From positions 2,108,001 to 2,172,000 of the forward strand of contig NZ_CP014232.1 of assembly GCF_001553935.1 (NCBI RefSeq): a stretch of 64,000 bases of DNA, written 5' to 3'. This DNA is from Actinomyces oris. Lineage in GTDB: Bacteria; Actinomycetota; Actinomycetes; Actinomycetales; Actinomycetaceae. The notes beneath the pieces were generated by a model. It saw only the letters and a program-made list of their open reading frames with translations. It was not told the origin of the DNA and did no database searches. Every line of letters starts with the position of its first letter. The stretch's first letter is position 1. Shown piece after piece: positions 18,728 to 28,261 of the stretch. Both the position numbers and the translations under genes were made by a program.

Positions 18728-19675
18728 ATGAGCATGTTCGGCGCCGTCGACCTATCCAGTCTCGCCCCCGCCACCAAGCCGACCGGCTCTACCAGCGGGG
18801 CGAGCCCCACTACCGGGGACCGCCCCACCGGAGCTGCCGGTTCCGGTCTGCCGGTGCCGCTCGTCGTTGACGTCGACGCCTCCAACCTGCGCGACGTCGC
18901 CGAGGTCTCCACCCAGGTCCCTGTCATCGTCGTCCTGCACAGCCCGCGCAGCCAGGCCAGTGCCGACCTCGCCACCGTCCTGGAGCAGCTCGCCGATCAG
19001 TACGCCGGCCGCTTCCAGGTGGCGCGCGTCAACGTGGATACGGCCCCGGAGGTCGCTCAGGCCCTCCAGGCTCAGGCCGTCCCCACTGTGGTGGCCCTCA
19101 TCGCGGGCCAGCCGGTGCCGATGTTCCAGGGGGCGGTGCCCCAGGAGCAGCTGCACTCCGTCATCGACCAGCTGCTGGAGGTGGCCGCCGCCAACGGTGT
19201 CAACGGCACCATCGCCGTCGACGGCGCAGCTGGTGCCGGCACTGCTGAGGCCGAGCCCGAGGAGACCGAGGTCGAGCGGGCCGCCCGCGAGGCCATCGAG
19301 GCCGGCGACTTCGCCGCCGCTGAGGAGGTCTACACCCACGCCATCGCCCAGAACCCGGGCGACGACGACCTCAAGGTGGCCCGCAACCAGGTGCGCCTCA
19401 TGGCCCGGCTGGACGGCCAGGACCCCCACGAGCTCCTCACAGCCGCCGACGCCGCGCCCACGGATCTGGCCGCGGCCCTGGCCGGTGCCGATGCCGCCCT
19501 GGCCCTGGGGGATGTCAATGCGGCCCTCGGACGCGCCCTGGAGGCCGTGCGCACCCACGCGGGGGAGGAGCGGGAGGAGGCCCGGCTGCGGCTGCTCGAG
19601 CTCTTCGAGGTCATCGGCTCCACTTCCCCGGAGGTCGCCCAGGCCCGCCGCCGACTGGCCACCATGCTCTACTGA
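18728..19675 (+). CDS. thioredoxin-fold / TPR protein, CnoX (YbbN)-like
   Basis: A 315-aa cytosolic protein. A polar N-terminal 35 residues are followed by a thioredoxin-like domain (residues about 40-155). Its active-site position reads SPRSQA instead of CxxC, so it cannot do dithiol chemistry. The cis-Pro loop AVPTVVALIAGQPVPMFQGAVP is conserved. The C-terminal half (about 185-315) is TPR-like helical sequence (EAIEAGDFAAAEEVYTHAIA). This order of domains is that of CnoX/YbbN chaperones, and actinobacterial members also lack the redox cysteines. ATG 18728 has GAGGAAGG upstream. The gene is single and closed by the hairpin at 19728. Confidence 0.88.
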   Translation: MSMFGAVDLSSLAPATKPTGSTSGASPTTGDRPTGAAGSGLPVPLVVDVDASNLRDVAEVSTQVPVIVVLHSPRSQASADLATVLEQLADQYAGRFQVARVNVDTAPEVAQALQAQAVPTVVALIAGQPVPMFQGAVPQEQLHSVIDQLLEVAAANGVNGTIAVDGAAGAGTAEAEPEETEVERAAREAIEAGDFAAAEEVYTHAIAQNPGDDDLKVARNQVRLMARLDGQDPHELLTAADAAPTDLAAALAGADAALALGDVNAALGRALEAVRTHAGEEREEARLRLLELFEVIGSTSPEVAQARRRLATMLY

Positions 19676-19727
19676 GCCACGACGAACAGCCCTGCCGGGC
19701 GTTCTCGGCTCACCCAGTGCATGCACG

Positions 19728-19759
19728 AGCGCCCCTCACCGGTTGTGGTGAGGGGCGCT
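19728..19759. terminator. bidirectional terminator hairpin
   Basis: A 13-bp perfect stem (19728-19740 with 19747-19759) and loop GGTTGT. It lies between the convergent CnoX-like and glgP genes, 18 bases from the glgP stop, and can serve both. Confidence 0.75.
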
Positions 19760-19776
19760 TGCTCATGCCGTGACGA

Positions 19777-22143
19777 TCAGGCGATGGGCTCGGGGTCGAT
19801 CTTCCAGACCTCGCGGGCGTAGTCGCTGATGGTGCGGTCGGAGGAGAAGCGGCCCGAGCGGGTGATGTTCACCCAGGCCTTGCGCTGCCAGGCGCGGGTG
19901 TCGGCGTAGTCGGCCGCCATGGCGTCCTTGGTCTCGCGGTAGGAGGCGAAGTCGCCCAGGACGTAGTAGACGTCGGCCGGCTCGTAGGAGGCCTCGAGCA
20001 GGCTGCGGCGCAGGTCGGCGAACCAGCCCGAGCCGTTGTCGTCCAGGGTGCCGTCGGTGAAGGCGTCCAGGACGCGCTTGAGACCGGGGACGTTCTCGTA
20101 GTGCCACACGGGGTCGTAGCTCTCACGCAGGGCGGGCAGCTCGTCCTCCGTGGCGCCGAAGATGTAGGCGTTGTCGTCACCGACCGCCTCCAGGATCTCC
20201 ACGTTGGCGCCGTCGAGGGTGCCCAGGGTCAGGGCTCCGTTCATCATGAACTTCATGTTGGAGGTCCCTGAGGCCTCCTTGCCGGCCATCGAGATCTGCT
20301 CAGAGACGTCGGCGGCCGGGATGATGTGCTCGGCCGGGGAGACGTTGTAGTTGTGGACGAAGACGACCTTGATGGTCTCGGAGACCACGGGGTCGTTGTT
20401 GACCAGGTCGGCGATGGCGTTGATGAGCTTGATGATGGCCTTGGCCCGGATGTATCCGGGAGCGGCCTTGGCGCCGAAGATGAAGACCCGCTTGGGGACC
20501 TGCAGGCTCGGGTCCTGCTTCATGCGGAAGTAGAGGTCCAGGATGTAGATGGCGTTGAGCAGCTGGCGCTTGTACTCGTGGAGACGCTTGATCTGGACGT
20601 CGAAGATGGCCTCCGGGTCGATCTCGATCCCCTCGCGCTGGGCGATCCAGGCGGCGAAGTCCACCTTGTTGGCGTGCTTGATCTCCGCGAGGCGGTCGTA
20701 GACGGACTCGTCCACGGAGTCGGTGTGCTCGGCCAGAACGGAGAGGTCCTTGACCCAGGTGTCCGAGCCGGTGACCTCGTCCAGGAGCGCCGACAGGCGC
20801 GGGTTGCACTGGCGCAGCCAGCGGCGCGGGGTGACGCCGTTGGTCTTGTTGTTGAAGCGCTCGGGCCAGATGGCGTGCCATTCGCCCAGGGTTTCGCGCT
20901 TGATGATCTCTGTGTGCAGCGCGGCGACGCCGTTGATGGAGTAGGAGGCGTAGCAGGCGATCCAGGCCATGCGCACCTTGTCCCCGGAAATGGGGGCCAT
21001 GTAGTCGATGGTGCCCTGCTCCAGGCCGCGCTCGGCCATCTCCATGCGGAAGCGGCGGTCGATCTCGCGAACAATCTCGGTGATGCGCGGGAAGAGGCGG
21101 TCGAAGATGGAGATCTCCCAGGTCTCCAGGGCCTCGGCCAGCACCGTGTGGTTGGTGTAGGCGAAGGTCTTGGTGACCACCTCCCAGGCCTCCTCCCAGC
21201 CCAGGTGGTGCTCGTCCAGGAGGATGCGCATCAGCTCGGGGATGGCGAGCACCGGGTGGGTGTCGTTGAGCTGGATGGCGTTGTAGTCGGCGAAGCCGGT
21301 CAGGTCCTCACCGTGGTGGTTGACGTAGTTCTCAACGATCTGCTGCAGGGAGGCGGAGCAGAAGAAGTACTGCTGGCGCACCCGCAGGACCTTGCCCTCG
21401 TAGGTGGTGTCGTTGGGGTAGAGGACACGGGAGATGTCCGAGGTGCGCTCGCGCTCGACGATCGCCTCGGTGAAGCGCTGGGAGTTGAAGGCGTCGTAGT
21501 CGAACTCCTCGAGTGGCTCGGCCTTCCACAGGCGCAGGGTCCCCACGTTCTTGGTGCCGTAGCCGGTGATGGGCATGTCGTAGGGGATGGCGCGCACAGT
21601 CATGTCCTGGTAGTGCACCAGGCGCTGGGCCTCCTCGTGGCGGATGACGAAGGGGTAGCCCTCCTCCATCCAGGGGTCGGGGTGCTCGGTCTGGAAGCCG
21701 TCCTCGAAGAGCTGCTTGAACAGCCCGTAGCGGTAGAGGATGCCGAAGCCGTTGACCGGCAGGTCGAGGGTGGCGCAGGAGTCGAGGAAGCAGGCGGCCA
21801 GGCGGCCCAGACCACCGTTGCCCAGGGCGGCGTCGGGCTCCTGCTCCAGGACGTCGCTGAGGCTGACGCCGAAGGAGCCGACGGCCTCGCGCGCCTCATC
21901 GATCATCCCCAGGTTGGAGAGGTTGTTGAGCAGGGCGCGACCCATGAGGAACTCGGCGGAGAAGTAGTGCTCCTGGCGCCCGGCGCTGTACTTCTGCTCG
22001 GTGGCGTACCAGTCGTCCGCGATGGTGTCGACGACGGCGGCGGACAGGCCCTGCCAGACCTCCATGAGGGTGGCTGCGGTCTCGGGTCGACCGGATACGG
22101 CGCGCACCTGCGCGGGGGCGCTCGTGACCAGCTTGTGTGTCAT
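19777..22143 (-). CDS. glgP: glycogen/maltodextrin phosphorylase
   Basis: A 788-aa GT35 enzyme that releases glucose 1-phosphate from the non-reducing ends of alpha-1,4-glucans in the cytoplasm. Hallmarks are the early SAEFLMGRALLNNL and ALGNGGLGRLAACFLDS, plus the PLP-binding region EASGTSNMKFMMNGALTLGT, where the Schiff-base Lys is residue 631. The length fits the family. ATG 22143 is chosen because GGGAAGAAG sits just upstream; the open frame extends to 22251 with no better site. The hairpin at 22357 separates it from glgB, so it has its own promoter in 22144-22417. Phosphorolysis balances the GlgE synthesis cluster upstream. Confidence 0.96.
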   Translation of the reverse strand: MTHKLVTSAPAQVRAVSGRPETAATLMEVWQGLSAAVVDTIADDWYATEQKYSAGRQEHYFSAEFLMGRALLNNLSNLGMIDEAREAVGSFGVSLSDVLEQEPDAALGNGGLGRLAACFLDSCATLDLPVNGFGILYRYGLFKQLFEDGFQTEHPDPWMEEGYPFVIRHEEAQRLVHYQDMTVRAIPYDMPITGYGTKNVGTLRLWKAEPLEEFDYDAFNSQRFTEAIVERERTSDISRVLYPNDTTYEGKVLRVRQQYFFCSASLQQIVENYVNHHGEDLTGFADYNAIQLNDTHPVLAIPELMRILLDEHHLGWEEAWEVVTKTFAYTNHTVLAEALETWEISIFDRLFPRITEIVREIDRRFRMEMAERGLEQGTIDYMAPISGDKVRMAWIACYASYSINGVAALHTEIIKRETLGEWHAIWPERFNNKTNGVTPRRWLRQCNPRLSALLDEVTGSDTWVKDLSVLAEHTDSVDESVYDRLAEIKHANKVDFAAWIAQREGIEIDPEAIFDVQIKRLHEYKRQLLNAIYILDLYFRMKQDPSLQVPKRVFIFGAKAAPGYIRAKAIIKLINAIADLVNNDPVVSETIKVVFVHNYNVSPAEHIIPAADVSEQISMAGKEASGTSNMKFMMNGALTLGTLDGANVEILEAVGDDNAYIFGATEDELPALRESYDPVWHYENVPGLKRVLDAFTDGTLDDNGSGWFADLRRSLLEASYEPADVYYVLGDFASYRETKDAMAADYADTRAWQRKAWVNITRSGRFSSDRTISDYAREVWKIDPEPIA

Positions 22144-22356
22144 TCTTCTTCCCTTGTCAGGCATCGTGGTCGCCGACTGCAAGAGTTTTGCAGCGGACTG
22201 AAACATCGTACATCGACGGGGCCGGGCCGACCGGAGCGCGCAAGGGAACATGGCACCGGAGGCCGCGCGCCTGTGCGAGACAGGGCCCAGACTACCCGCT
22301 TATAGGCGATAGTGGTGGGCCGAGTTCACAGTTCTGATGACATGGCGAGCAACAGG

Positions 22357-22398
22357 CCGCGGTGGGGCGAGAGGTCCATGCCCCTCACCCCACCGCGG
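22357..22398 (-). terminator. hairpin downstream of glgB
   Basis: An 11-bp perfect stem (22357-22367 with 22388-22398), extended inward by partial pairing of GAGAGG with CCCCTC. It lies 19 bases past the glgB stop on the minus strand and separates the glgE operon from glgP. Confidence 0.6.
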
Positions 22399-22417
22399 CG
22401 CGTGGTATCAGCCCGGG

Positions 22418-24628
22418 TCAGTCCTGAGCCGGACGCAGGAAGACCGCTCCCATCGGGGGGACCCGCAGGCGCACCGAGGCAGGGCGCCCGTTCCAGGGCA
22501 GGTCCTCGGCCTCGACCCGGCCCAGGTTGCCCACACCGGAGCCGCCGTAGTCCTCGGAGTCGGTGTTGAGGACCTCCTCCCAGTCCCTGGCGAAGGGCAG
22601 GCCCACCCGGTAGCCCTCATGCGGGGTGCCGGCGAAGTTGATGATGCAGACCATCAGGTCGGCCCGCCCGTCGGCGTCGGTCCCCTTGCGCAGGTAAGAC
22701 AGGACGTTGTGGTCGCCGTCGCCGGCCTCGATCCACTCGAATCCGCGGTGGGAGAAGTCCTCCGACCACAGGGCCGGCGAACTCAGGTAGAGGCGGTTGA
22801 GGTCGCTGACCAGGGCGAGCAGCCCCTGGTGGCCGGGATCGTCCAGGATCCACCAGTCCAGGGAGGTATCGGCGTTCCACTCGGTTCCCTGACCGAACTC
22901 CTGGCCCATGAACAGCAGCTGCTTGCCGGGGTGGGACCACTGGTAGGCGTACAGGGCGCGCAGACCCGCCAGCTCCTGCCAGGGGTCGCCGGGCATCTTG
23001 GACAGCAGGGAGCCCTTGCCGTGGACGACCTCATCGTGGCTCAGCGGCAGGATGAACTGCTCGGAGAAGGCGTAGACGAGGGAGAAGGTCAGCTCACCGT
23101 GGTGGTAGCGGCGGTTGACGGGGTCCTCCGCCAGGTAGCGCAGGGTGTCGTTCATCCACCCCATGTTCCACTTCAGTCCGAAGCCCAGGCCGCCGTACTC
23201 GGTGGGGGCGGTGACGCCCGGCCACGCCGTGGACTCCTCGGCGGCCATGATGATTCCGGGGTTCTTGCGGTAGGCGGTGGCGGTGGCCTCCTGCAGGAAG
23301 CTGATGGCCTCCAGGTTCTCGCGGCCGCCGAACTGGTTGGGATGCCACTGGCCGTCCTGGCGCGAGTAGTCCAGGTAGAGCATGGAGGCCACGGCGTCGA
23401 CGCGCAGACCGTCGGCGTGGAACTCCTGGAGCCAGTACAGGGCATTGGCGACCAGGAAGTTGCGCACCTCGTTGCGTCCGAAGTTGAACACGTAGGTGCC
23501 CCAGTCGGGGTGCTCGCCGCGCTGCGGGTCGGGGTCCTCGTACAGGGGGGTGCCGTCGAAGCGGGCCAGGGCCCACTCGTCCTTGGGGAAGTGGGCCGGC
23601 ACCCAGTCCAGAATGACGCCGATGCCGGCCTGGTGGAGCTGGTCCACCAGGTAGCGGAAGTCGTCCGGGGTGCCGAAGCGCGAGGTGGGCGCGTAGTAGC
23701 TGGTGACCTGGTAGCCCCAGGAGCCGCCGAAGGGGTGCTCGGCCACCGGCAGGAACTCCACGTGGGTGAAGCCGGCCTCCTTGACGTAGGGGACCAGCTC
23801 CTTAGCCAGGCCGCGGAAGCCCAGTCCCTGGCGCCACGAGCCGACGTGGACCTCGTAGATGCTCATCGGCCCGCTGTGGGGGTCGGTGGTGGCGCGCTTG
23901 GCCATCCACTCCTGGTCCTCCCACTGGTGGAACTGGTCGGTGACCACCGAGGCGGTGGCCGGGGGGACCTCGGTGGCGCGGGCCATTGGGTCGGCCTTCT
24001 GGTGCCAGGAGCCGTCGGCGAAGCAGAGCTCGAACTTGTATCGCGCACCGACCCCGACGCCGGGCACGAACAGCTCCCACACTCCCGATGAGCCCAGGGA
24101 GCGCATGGCGGTGGCGGTGCCGTCCCAGTAGTTGAAGTCGCCGACGACGCGCACCGCGCGGGCGTTGGGGGCCCACACGGCGAAGGCGGTTCCCTCGACC
24201 TCACCCATGGGGCCGTCGTAGCGCTTGACGTGGGCGCCCAGGACCTCCCACAGCTCCTCATGGCGGCCCTCGGAGATGAGGTAGGTGTCCATCTCACCCA
24301 GAGTGGGCATGTAGCGGTAGGGGTCGTCGACGGTGGTGGTCTCGTCGCCGTAGGTGACCTTGATGCGGTAGTCGGGGATCTCCTGGCCGGGCAGGACCGC
24401 CACCCACACACCGTCCTGCTCATGGGTGGCCGGGTGGGTGCCGTCCTTGGTGACGACGACGACGTCGTCGGCCAGGTGACGGACGGTGCGGATGGTGACT
24501 CCGTTCTCGCCGACGTGGGCGCCCAGGACCTCGTGCGGGTCGTGGTAGCGCGCGTAGGCGACGTCAGCCAGAATCCAGGGGTCGACAGGGACAGGGGCGA
24601 GGTCCTTCTCAGGTGTGTTGGCGCTCAT
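22418..24628 (-). CDS. glgB: 1,4-alpha-glucan branching enzyme
   Basis: A 736-aa GH13 enzyme that makes alpha-1,6 branches in glycogen. It has an N-terminal CBM48-type region ([20 protein letters not shown]), then the catalytic barrel with [12 protein letters not shown], the nucleophile Asp411 in [12 protein letters not shown], the acid Glu464 in [10 protein letters not shown] and [15 protein letters not shown]-terminal beta domain ends [12 protein letters not shown]. It branches the linear chains made by GlgE and is the last gene of the glgE-treS-mak-glgB unit, 88 bases after mak. ATG 24628 is the first in-frame start after the intergenic gap. Confidence 0.96.
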   Translation of the reverse strand: MSANTPEKDLAPVPVDPWILADVAYARYHDPHEVLGAHVGENGVTIRTVRHLADDVVVVTKDGTHPATHEQDGVWVAVLPGQEIPDYRIKVTYGDETTTVDDPYRYMPTLGEMDTYLISEGRHEELWEVLGAHVKRYDGPMGEVEGTAFAVWAPNARAVRVVGDFNYWDGTATAMRSLGSSGVWELFVPGVGVGARYKFELCFADGSWHQKADPMARATEVPPATASVVTDQFHQWEDQEWMAKRATTDPHSGPMSIYEVHVGSWRQGLGFRGLAKELVPYVKEAGFTHVEFLPVAEHPFGGSWGYQVTSYYAPTSRFGTPDDFRYLVDQLHQAGIGVILDWVPAHFPKDEWALARFDGTPLYEDPDPQRGEHPDWGTYVFNFGRNEVRNFLVANALYWLQEFHADGLRVDAVASMLYLDYSRQDGQWHPNQFGGRENLEAISFLQEATATAYRKNPGIIMAAEESTAWPGVTAPTEYGGLGFGLKWNMGWMNDTLRYLAEDPVNRRYHHGELTFSLVYAFSEQFILPLSHDEVVHGKGSLLSKMPGDPWQELAGLRALYAYQWSHPGKQLLFMGQEFGQGTEWNADTSLDWWILDDPGHQGLLALVSDLNRLYLSSPALWSEDFSHRGFEWIEAGDGDHNVLSYLRKGTDADGRADLMVCIINFAGTPHEGYRVGLPFARDWEEVLNTDSEDYGGSGVGNLGRVEAEDLPWNGRPASVRLRVPPMGAVFLRPAQD

Positions 24629-24716
24629 ACAGCAACTCTTCCATGCGTTGGTGATTAACGGGTGCTTTTGGACGTCGGACCGATGGGGATAAGGGGAATG
24701 GAGGATCGTCGTGTGC

Positions 24717-26324
24717 TCAGCCCTCCGCGTGCTCGGACAGGACCGACTCGATCCCCGCCAGGGGGATGCCCAGCCAGTCGGGACGGTTACGGGCCTCGTA
24801 GACGGCCTCGTAGAGGGCCTTGTCCAGCTCCAGGCAGGTCAGGACCGTCTGGTAAGAGGCCTCGGCCTGCTCCTGGTCGCCGGATGCCGCTGGCGACGGG
24901 GTGAGCGAGCTGGTCTCCTGGCGTCCCAGGCGGTAGCCCTCCTCGAAGGCGGAGCGCACGGCGGGGAGCCAGTCGGGGTGGGGTGCCTTGCCCACGGCGG
25001 CGGCGTAGTCGAAGGAGCGCAGCATGCCGGCTACGTCCCGGGCCGGCAGGTCGGGGTCGGAGCGCTGGGCCAGGGGGCGCAGGGGCTCGCCCTCGAAGTC
25101 CAGGACGTACCAGCGCTGCTGGCCGCCGATCTCGTGAAGCACCTGCCCCAGGTGGTAGTCGCCGTGGATGCGGGTGGCCGGCTCCAGGGCGGGGAGCTCC
25201 TCGAGACGTGCCAAGGCCTGCTCCACCTTGAGCTCCAGGGCTCGGATGTGGCCGGAGAGCTCGGGCACCTCCTCCAGCGCCCACCGGGCGCGCTTGCGCA
25301 GGGAGGCAGCGAGCTCGGTCGGCGTTGGTGGTCGGCTCGTGCCCAGGGAGGCGGCCAGGTGGTGGTGCATCTGCGCGGTCGTGCGTCCCAGATCCCGGGC
25401 CAGCTCCACGGCGCGGGCCCGCACCGGTCCGTCGACGTCGTCGGTGGAGGCCAGTGAGCAGAACAGCTCGAAGCCGTCGTCGGCGCGGGGGACGAAGCTG
25501 CAGGCGACGGCCGAGTCGGTGGACTCCTCCAGGGCGGGCTGGCCGCAGCCGCCCATGCGCGTCCAGGTCATGGTGGACCAGGCCACCGGCGTGGGCACCC
25601 GGTCCCAGCCGCTGCGGGCCAGGGCCACCGACAGCTCCACGTCGGGATTGCGCCCGTGCTCCAGGACCCGCAGGAGCTTGACGATGAGGTCACCGGTGGC
25701 GGCGTCCTGCTCCCCAAGAGCCTCGGCGGGGTCGGAAGGGGCCGGCAGGATGACGGAGGTGTTGGACTGCTCCCCGGTGGTCACCCGCAGCCTCGGCGCC
25801 CGCTGGGCGATGGCCAGGGCTCCGGCCTCGCTCAGGACGGTGCCCGCCTTCAGCGTGCTCAGGGCCCAGGCCCGCCAGAAGGCCGGGTGATGGGCGCCGT
25901 CGACGAGCGCCACCTGCGTGGGTGACCCCTGAGAGCCGGTGGTCACCAGCAGGCCGTGGTTGCCGGGTGCTTCACCGGGGGTGGCGAAGGAGTCGAGCGC
26001 CTCGGCGGCCTCCAGGACCACCGGTACGTGCAGCAGCACCATGCCGTCGCGGTGACCGGTCTCGGCCTGGTTGCCCCGTAGGGCGGCGATGACGAGGTCT
26101 CGCACCCCCTCCTCCGGCTCCCAGGTTGCGATCACGCGCAGGGAGCCCGGGGGCGGTGCGGCGTCCCCCTTGAGGGGGAACCAGCGCCGTTGGAGCATCC
26201 ACGGTTCCAGCGCAGCGAGGATCTCGGCATTGGTGGGCCAGGTCGATGGGGCTTGGGCGCTGCGCAGGGAGTGTGCCGGTACGGTGGTGGGCTGCGGTGC
26301 GGCGGAGATCGGTTCGTTGGGCAT
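24717..26324 (-). CDS. mak: maltokinase (ATP: maltose 1-phosphotransferase)
   Basis: A 535-aa protein with an N-terminal cap ([15 protein letters not shown], residues about 40-55, typical of actinobacterial maltokinases) and an aminoglycoside-phosphotransferase-like kinase domain. The catalytic loop is [12 protein letters not shown] with Asp389, and the metal-binding DFEGEP has Asp409; both are intact. It phosphorylates maltose at C1 to give the GlgE donor maltose 1-phosphate. The start ATG at 26324 overlaps the treS stop by one base (TGATG), so translation is coupled. In some species Mak is fused to TreS; here they are separate. Confidence 0.94.
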   Translation of the reverse strand: MPNEPISAAPQPTTVPAHSLRSAQAPSTWPTNAEILAALEPWMLQRRWFPLKGDAAPPPGSLRVIATWEPEEGVRDLVIAALRGNQAETGHRDGMVLLHVPVVLEAAEALDSFATPGEAPGNHGLLVTTGSQGSPTQVALVDGAHHPAFWRAWALSTLKAGTVLSEAGALAIAQRAPRLRVTTGEQSNTSVILPAPSDPAEALGEQDAATGDLIVKLLRVLEHGRNPDVELSVALARSGWDRVPTPVAWSTMTWTRMGGCGQPALEESTDSAVACSFVPRADDGFELFCSLASTDDVDGPVRARAVELARDLGRTTAQMHHHLAASLGTSRPPTPTELAASLRKRARWALEEVPELSGHIRALELKVEQALARLEELPALEPATRIHGDYHLGQVLHEIGGQQRWYVLDFEGEPLRPLAQRSDPDLPARDVAGMLRSFDYAAAVGKAPHPDWLPAVRSAFEEGYRLGRQETSSLTPSPAASGDQEQAEASYQTVLTCLELDKALYEAVYEARNRPDWLGIPLAGIESVLSEHAEG

Positions 26325-28261
26325 CAGACTTCCTCTGTCGGGTGGTTGTCGTGGTCGCCCTGGGGGGCGTTGTCGGGCTCAGTCCGGTCAACGGACAGCC
26401 AGTAGTATCCGCGCGCTCCCAGCGTCAGGGTGAGGCGGCCGCGCTCGTCAACGGGCGGGAAGGCGCAGCCGCCGAACAGGTCCGTGGTGCCCCTGCCCGC
26501 CAGCTCGGGAACCTCGATCGTCACCGACCGGGGGGTGGCCGAGAGGTTGGCGACGCACAGGAGGGTCTCCGCTCCCTCCATTGACGACTCGTCGCAGCGC
26601 GTGTGCGCCAGGATGGCGTCGTCGCTGGTGGAGCGCAGGAGGAAGCTCCCGCGTCCCAGGACGGGATGGGCGCGGCGCAGGTGCAGGATCCGCCGGGTGA
26701 AGTGCAGCAGCGAGTCGGGTCGGGCCATCTCTGTGGCCACCGTCAGGTGCGCGTAGCCGGGGGCCTGGATGAGTGGAAGCGTCAGGGCGCCGGGATCCAC
26801 CACGGAGGAGAAGCCCATGTTGGGGGAGTCGTCCCACTGCATGGGGGTGCGCACGGCGTCGCGGTCCTCCAGCCAGATGTTCTCGCCCATGCCGATCTCG
26901 TCGCCGTAGTAGAGGCAGGGGCTGCCCGGCAGCGACAGGAGCAGGGCGTAGGCCAGCTCCACCTCGGCGCGGGAGGCGTCCAGGAGTGGGGCCAGGCGGC
27001 GTCGGATCCCGATGTTGGCGCGCATGCGCTCCTCGGGGGCGTACCAGGCGTACATCTGGTCGCGCTCGGCGTCGGTGACCATCTCCAGGGTCAGCTCGTC
27101 GTGATTGCGCAGGAAGGTTCCCCACTGCCCGTGGGCGGGAATATCAGGGGTCTTCTCCAGCACCCAGCGGATGGCCTCGGCCGAGCCCTGCCGCAGCGCG
27201 TAGAAGATGCGCGGCATGACCGGGAAGTGGAAGCACATGGTGCACTCGGGGGCCTCCTCGGTGCCGAAGTACTCCACGACGTCCTCGGGCCACTGGTTGG
27301 CCTCGGCCAGCGTGATGGTGCCGGGGAACTCCCGGTCGAGCATCTGACGGATCCCGGCGATGATCTCGTGGGTGCCGGCCAGATTCTCGCAGTTGGTGCC
27401 CTCCGACTCGGTCAGATAGGGGATGGCGTCGAGGCGGAAACCGTCCACCCCGGTGCGCGCCCAGAAGCGGATGACGTCGTGGATGGCCTCGATGACCGCC
27501 GGGTTGCGATAGTTGAGGTCGGGCTGGTGGGAGAAGAAGCGGTGCCAGTAGAACTGGCCGCGCTCGACGTCGTAGGCCCAGTTGGACTCCTCGGTGTCCA
27601 CGAAGATGATGCGGGCGTCGTCGTAACCGGAGTCGTCGTCGGCCCACACGTAGAAGTCCCCGTAAGGGCCCTCCGGGTCCGAGCGGGAGGCCTGGAACCA
27701 GGGGTGGGCGTCCGAGGTGTGGTTGACGACCATGTCGATGATGATGCGGATTCCGCGCTGATGGGCCTGGTGGACCAGCTCGCGGAAGTCCTCCATCGTC
27801 CCGTAGCGCGGGTCGATGGCCGTGTAGTCGGAGATGTCGTAGCCGCCGTCGCGCACGGGCGAGGGGTAGAAGGGTGGGATCCACACGCAGTCCACGCCCA
27901 GCCACGCCAGGTAGTCCAGGCGGGAGATGAGCCCGCGCAGGTCTCCGATGCCGTCGCCATCGGAGTCGGCGAAGGAGCGCAGCAGCGCCTCGTAGAAGAC
28001 CGCCGTGCGGAACCACTCGGGGTCCGCGCTCAGGCCGGGGCGGGCCTGGGCCGGCAGGGCCGGCACCCCGGGGATCGGTGGGGCCACCGCCAGCGGCATG
28101 GGGATCCCGCTGCCGGGGGTGGGGATCGCCGACATCTGGGCCGCCACGGGCGCCGTGACGGGCACGCCCGCCGCGGGCTGGCCGAAGGCTCCACCCGGCG
28201 CTGCGGTTGGAGTCTCGCTGCCGGGGGGCACCTGGGCAGTACTCATCGGATCGGTGCTCAC
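26324..28261 (-). CDS. treS: trehalose synthase (maltose alpha-D-glucosyltransferase)
   Basis: A 645-aa GH13 enzyme that interconverts trehalose and maltose. An Ala/Pro/Gly-rich N-terminal extension of about 80 residues precedes the conserved start PEWFRTAVFYEALLRSFADS. The barrel has VVNHTSDAHPWFQ, the nucleophile Asp278 in DGFRLDAIPYL, Glu320 in LAEANQWPED and FLRNHDELTLEMV. GTG 28261 is chosen as start because it overlaps the glgE stop (GTGA) and has GGAG five bases upstream; ATG 28246 is the alternative. It feeds maltose to the adjacent maltokinase. Confidence 0.95.
   Translation of the reverse strand: MSTDPMSTAQVPPGSETPTAAPGGAFGQPAAGVPVTAPVAAQMSAIPTPGSGIPMPLAVAPPIPGVPALPAQARPGLSADPEWFRTAVFYEALLRSFADSDGDGIGDLRGLISRLDYLAWLGVDCVWIPPFYPSPVRDGGYDISDYTAIDPRYGTMEDFRELVHQAHQRGIRIIIDMVVNHTSDAHPWFQASRSDPEGPYGDFYVWADDDSGYDDARIIFVDTEESNWAYDVERGQFYWHRFFSHQPDLNYRNPAVIEAIHDVIRFWARTGVDGFRLDAIPYLTESEGTNCENLAGTHEIIAGIRQMLDREFPGTITLAEANQWPEDVVEYFGTEEAPECTMCFHFPVMPRIFYALRQGSAEAIRWVLEKTPDIPAHGQWGTFLRNHDELTLEMVTDAERDQMYAWYAPEERMRANIGIRRRLAPLLDASRAEVELAYALLLSLPGSPCLYYGDEIGMGENIWLEDRDAVRTPMQWDDSPNMGFSSVVDPGALTLPLIQAPGYAHLTVATEMARPDSLLHFTRRILHLRRAHPVLGRGSFLLRSTSDDAILAHTRCDESSMEGAETLLCVANLSATPRSVTIEVPELAGRGTTDLFGGCAFPPVDERGRLTLTLGARGYYWLSVDRTEPDNAPQGDHDNHPTEEV

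Noticed and set aside
20326..24091. Two plus-strand frames of 659 and 584 codons opposite glgP and glgB
   Set aside because: Low-complexity Val/Gly/Asp/Leu sequence typical of antisense reading in high-GC genes.
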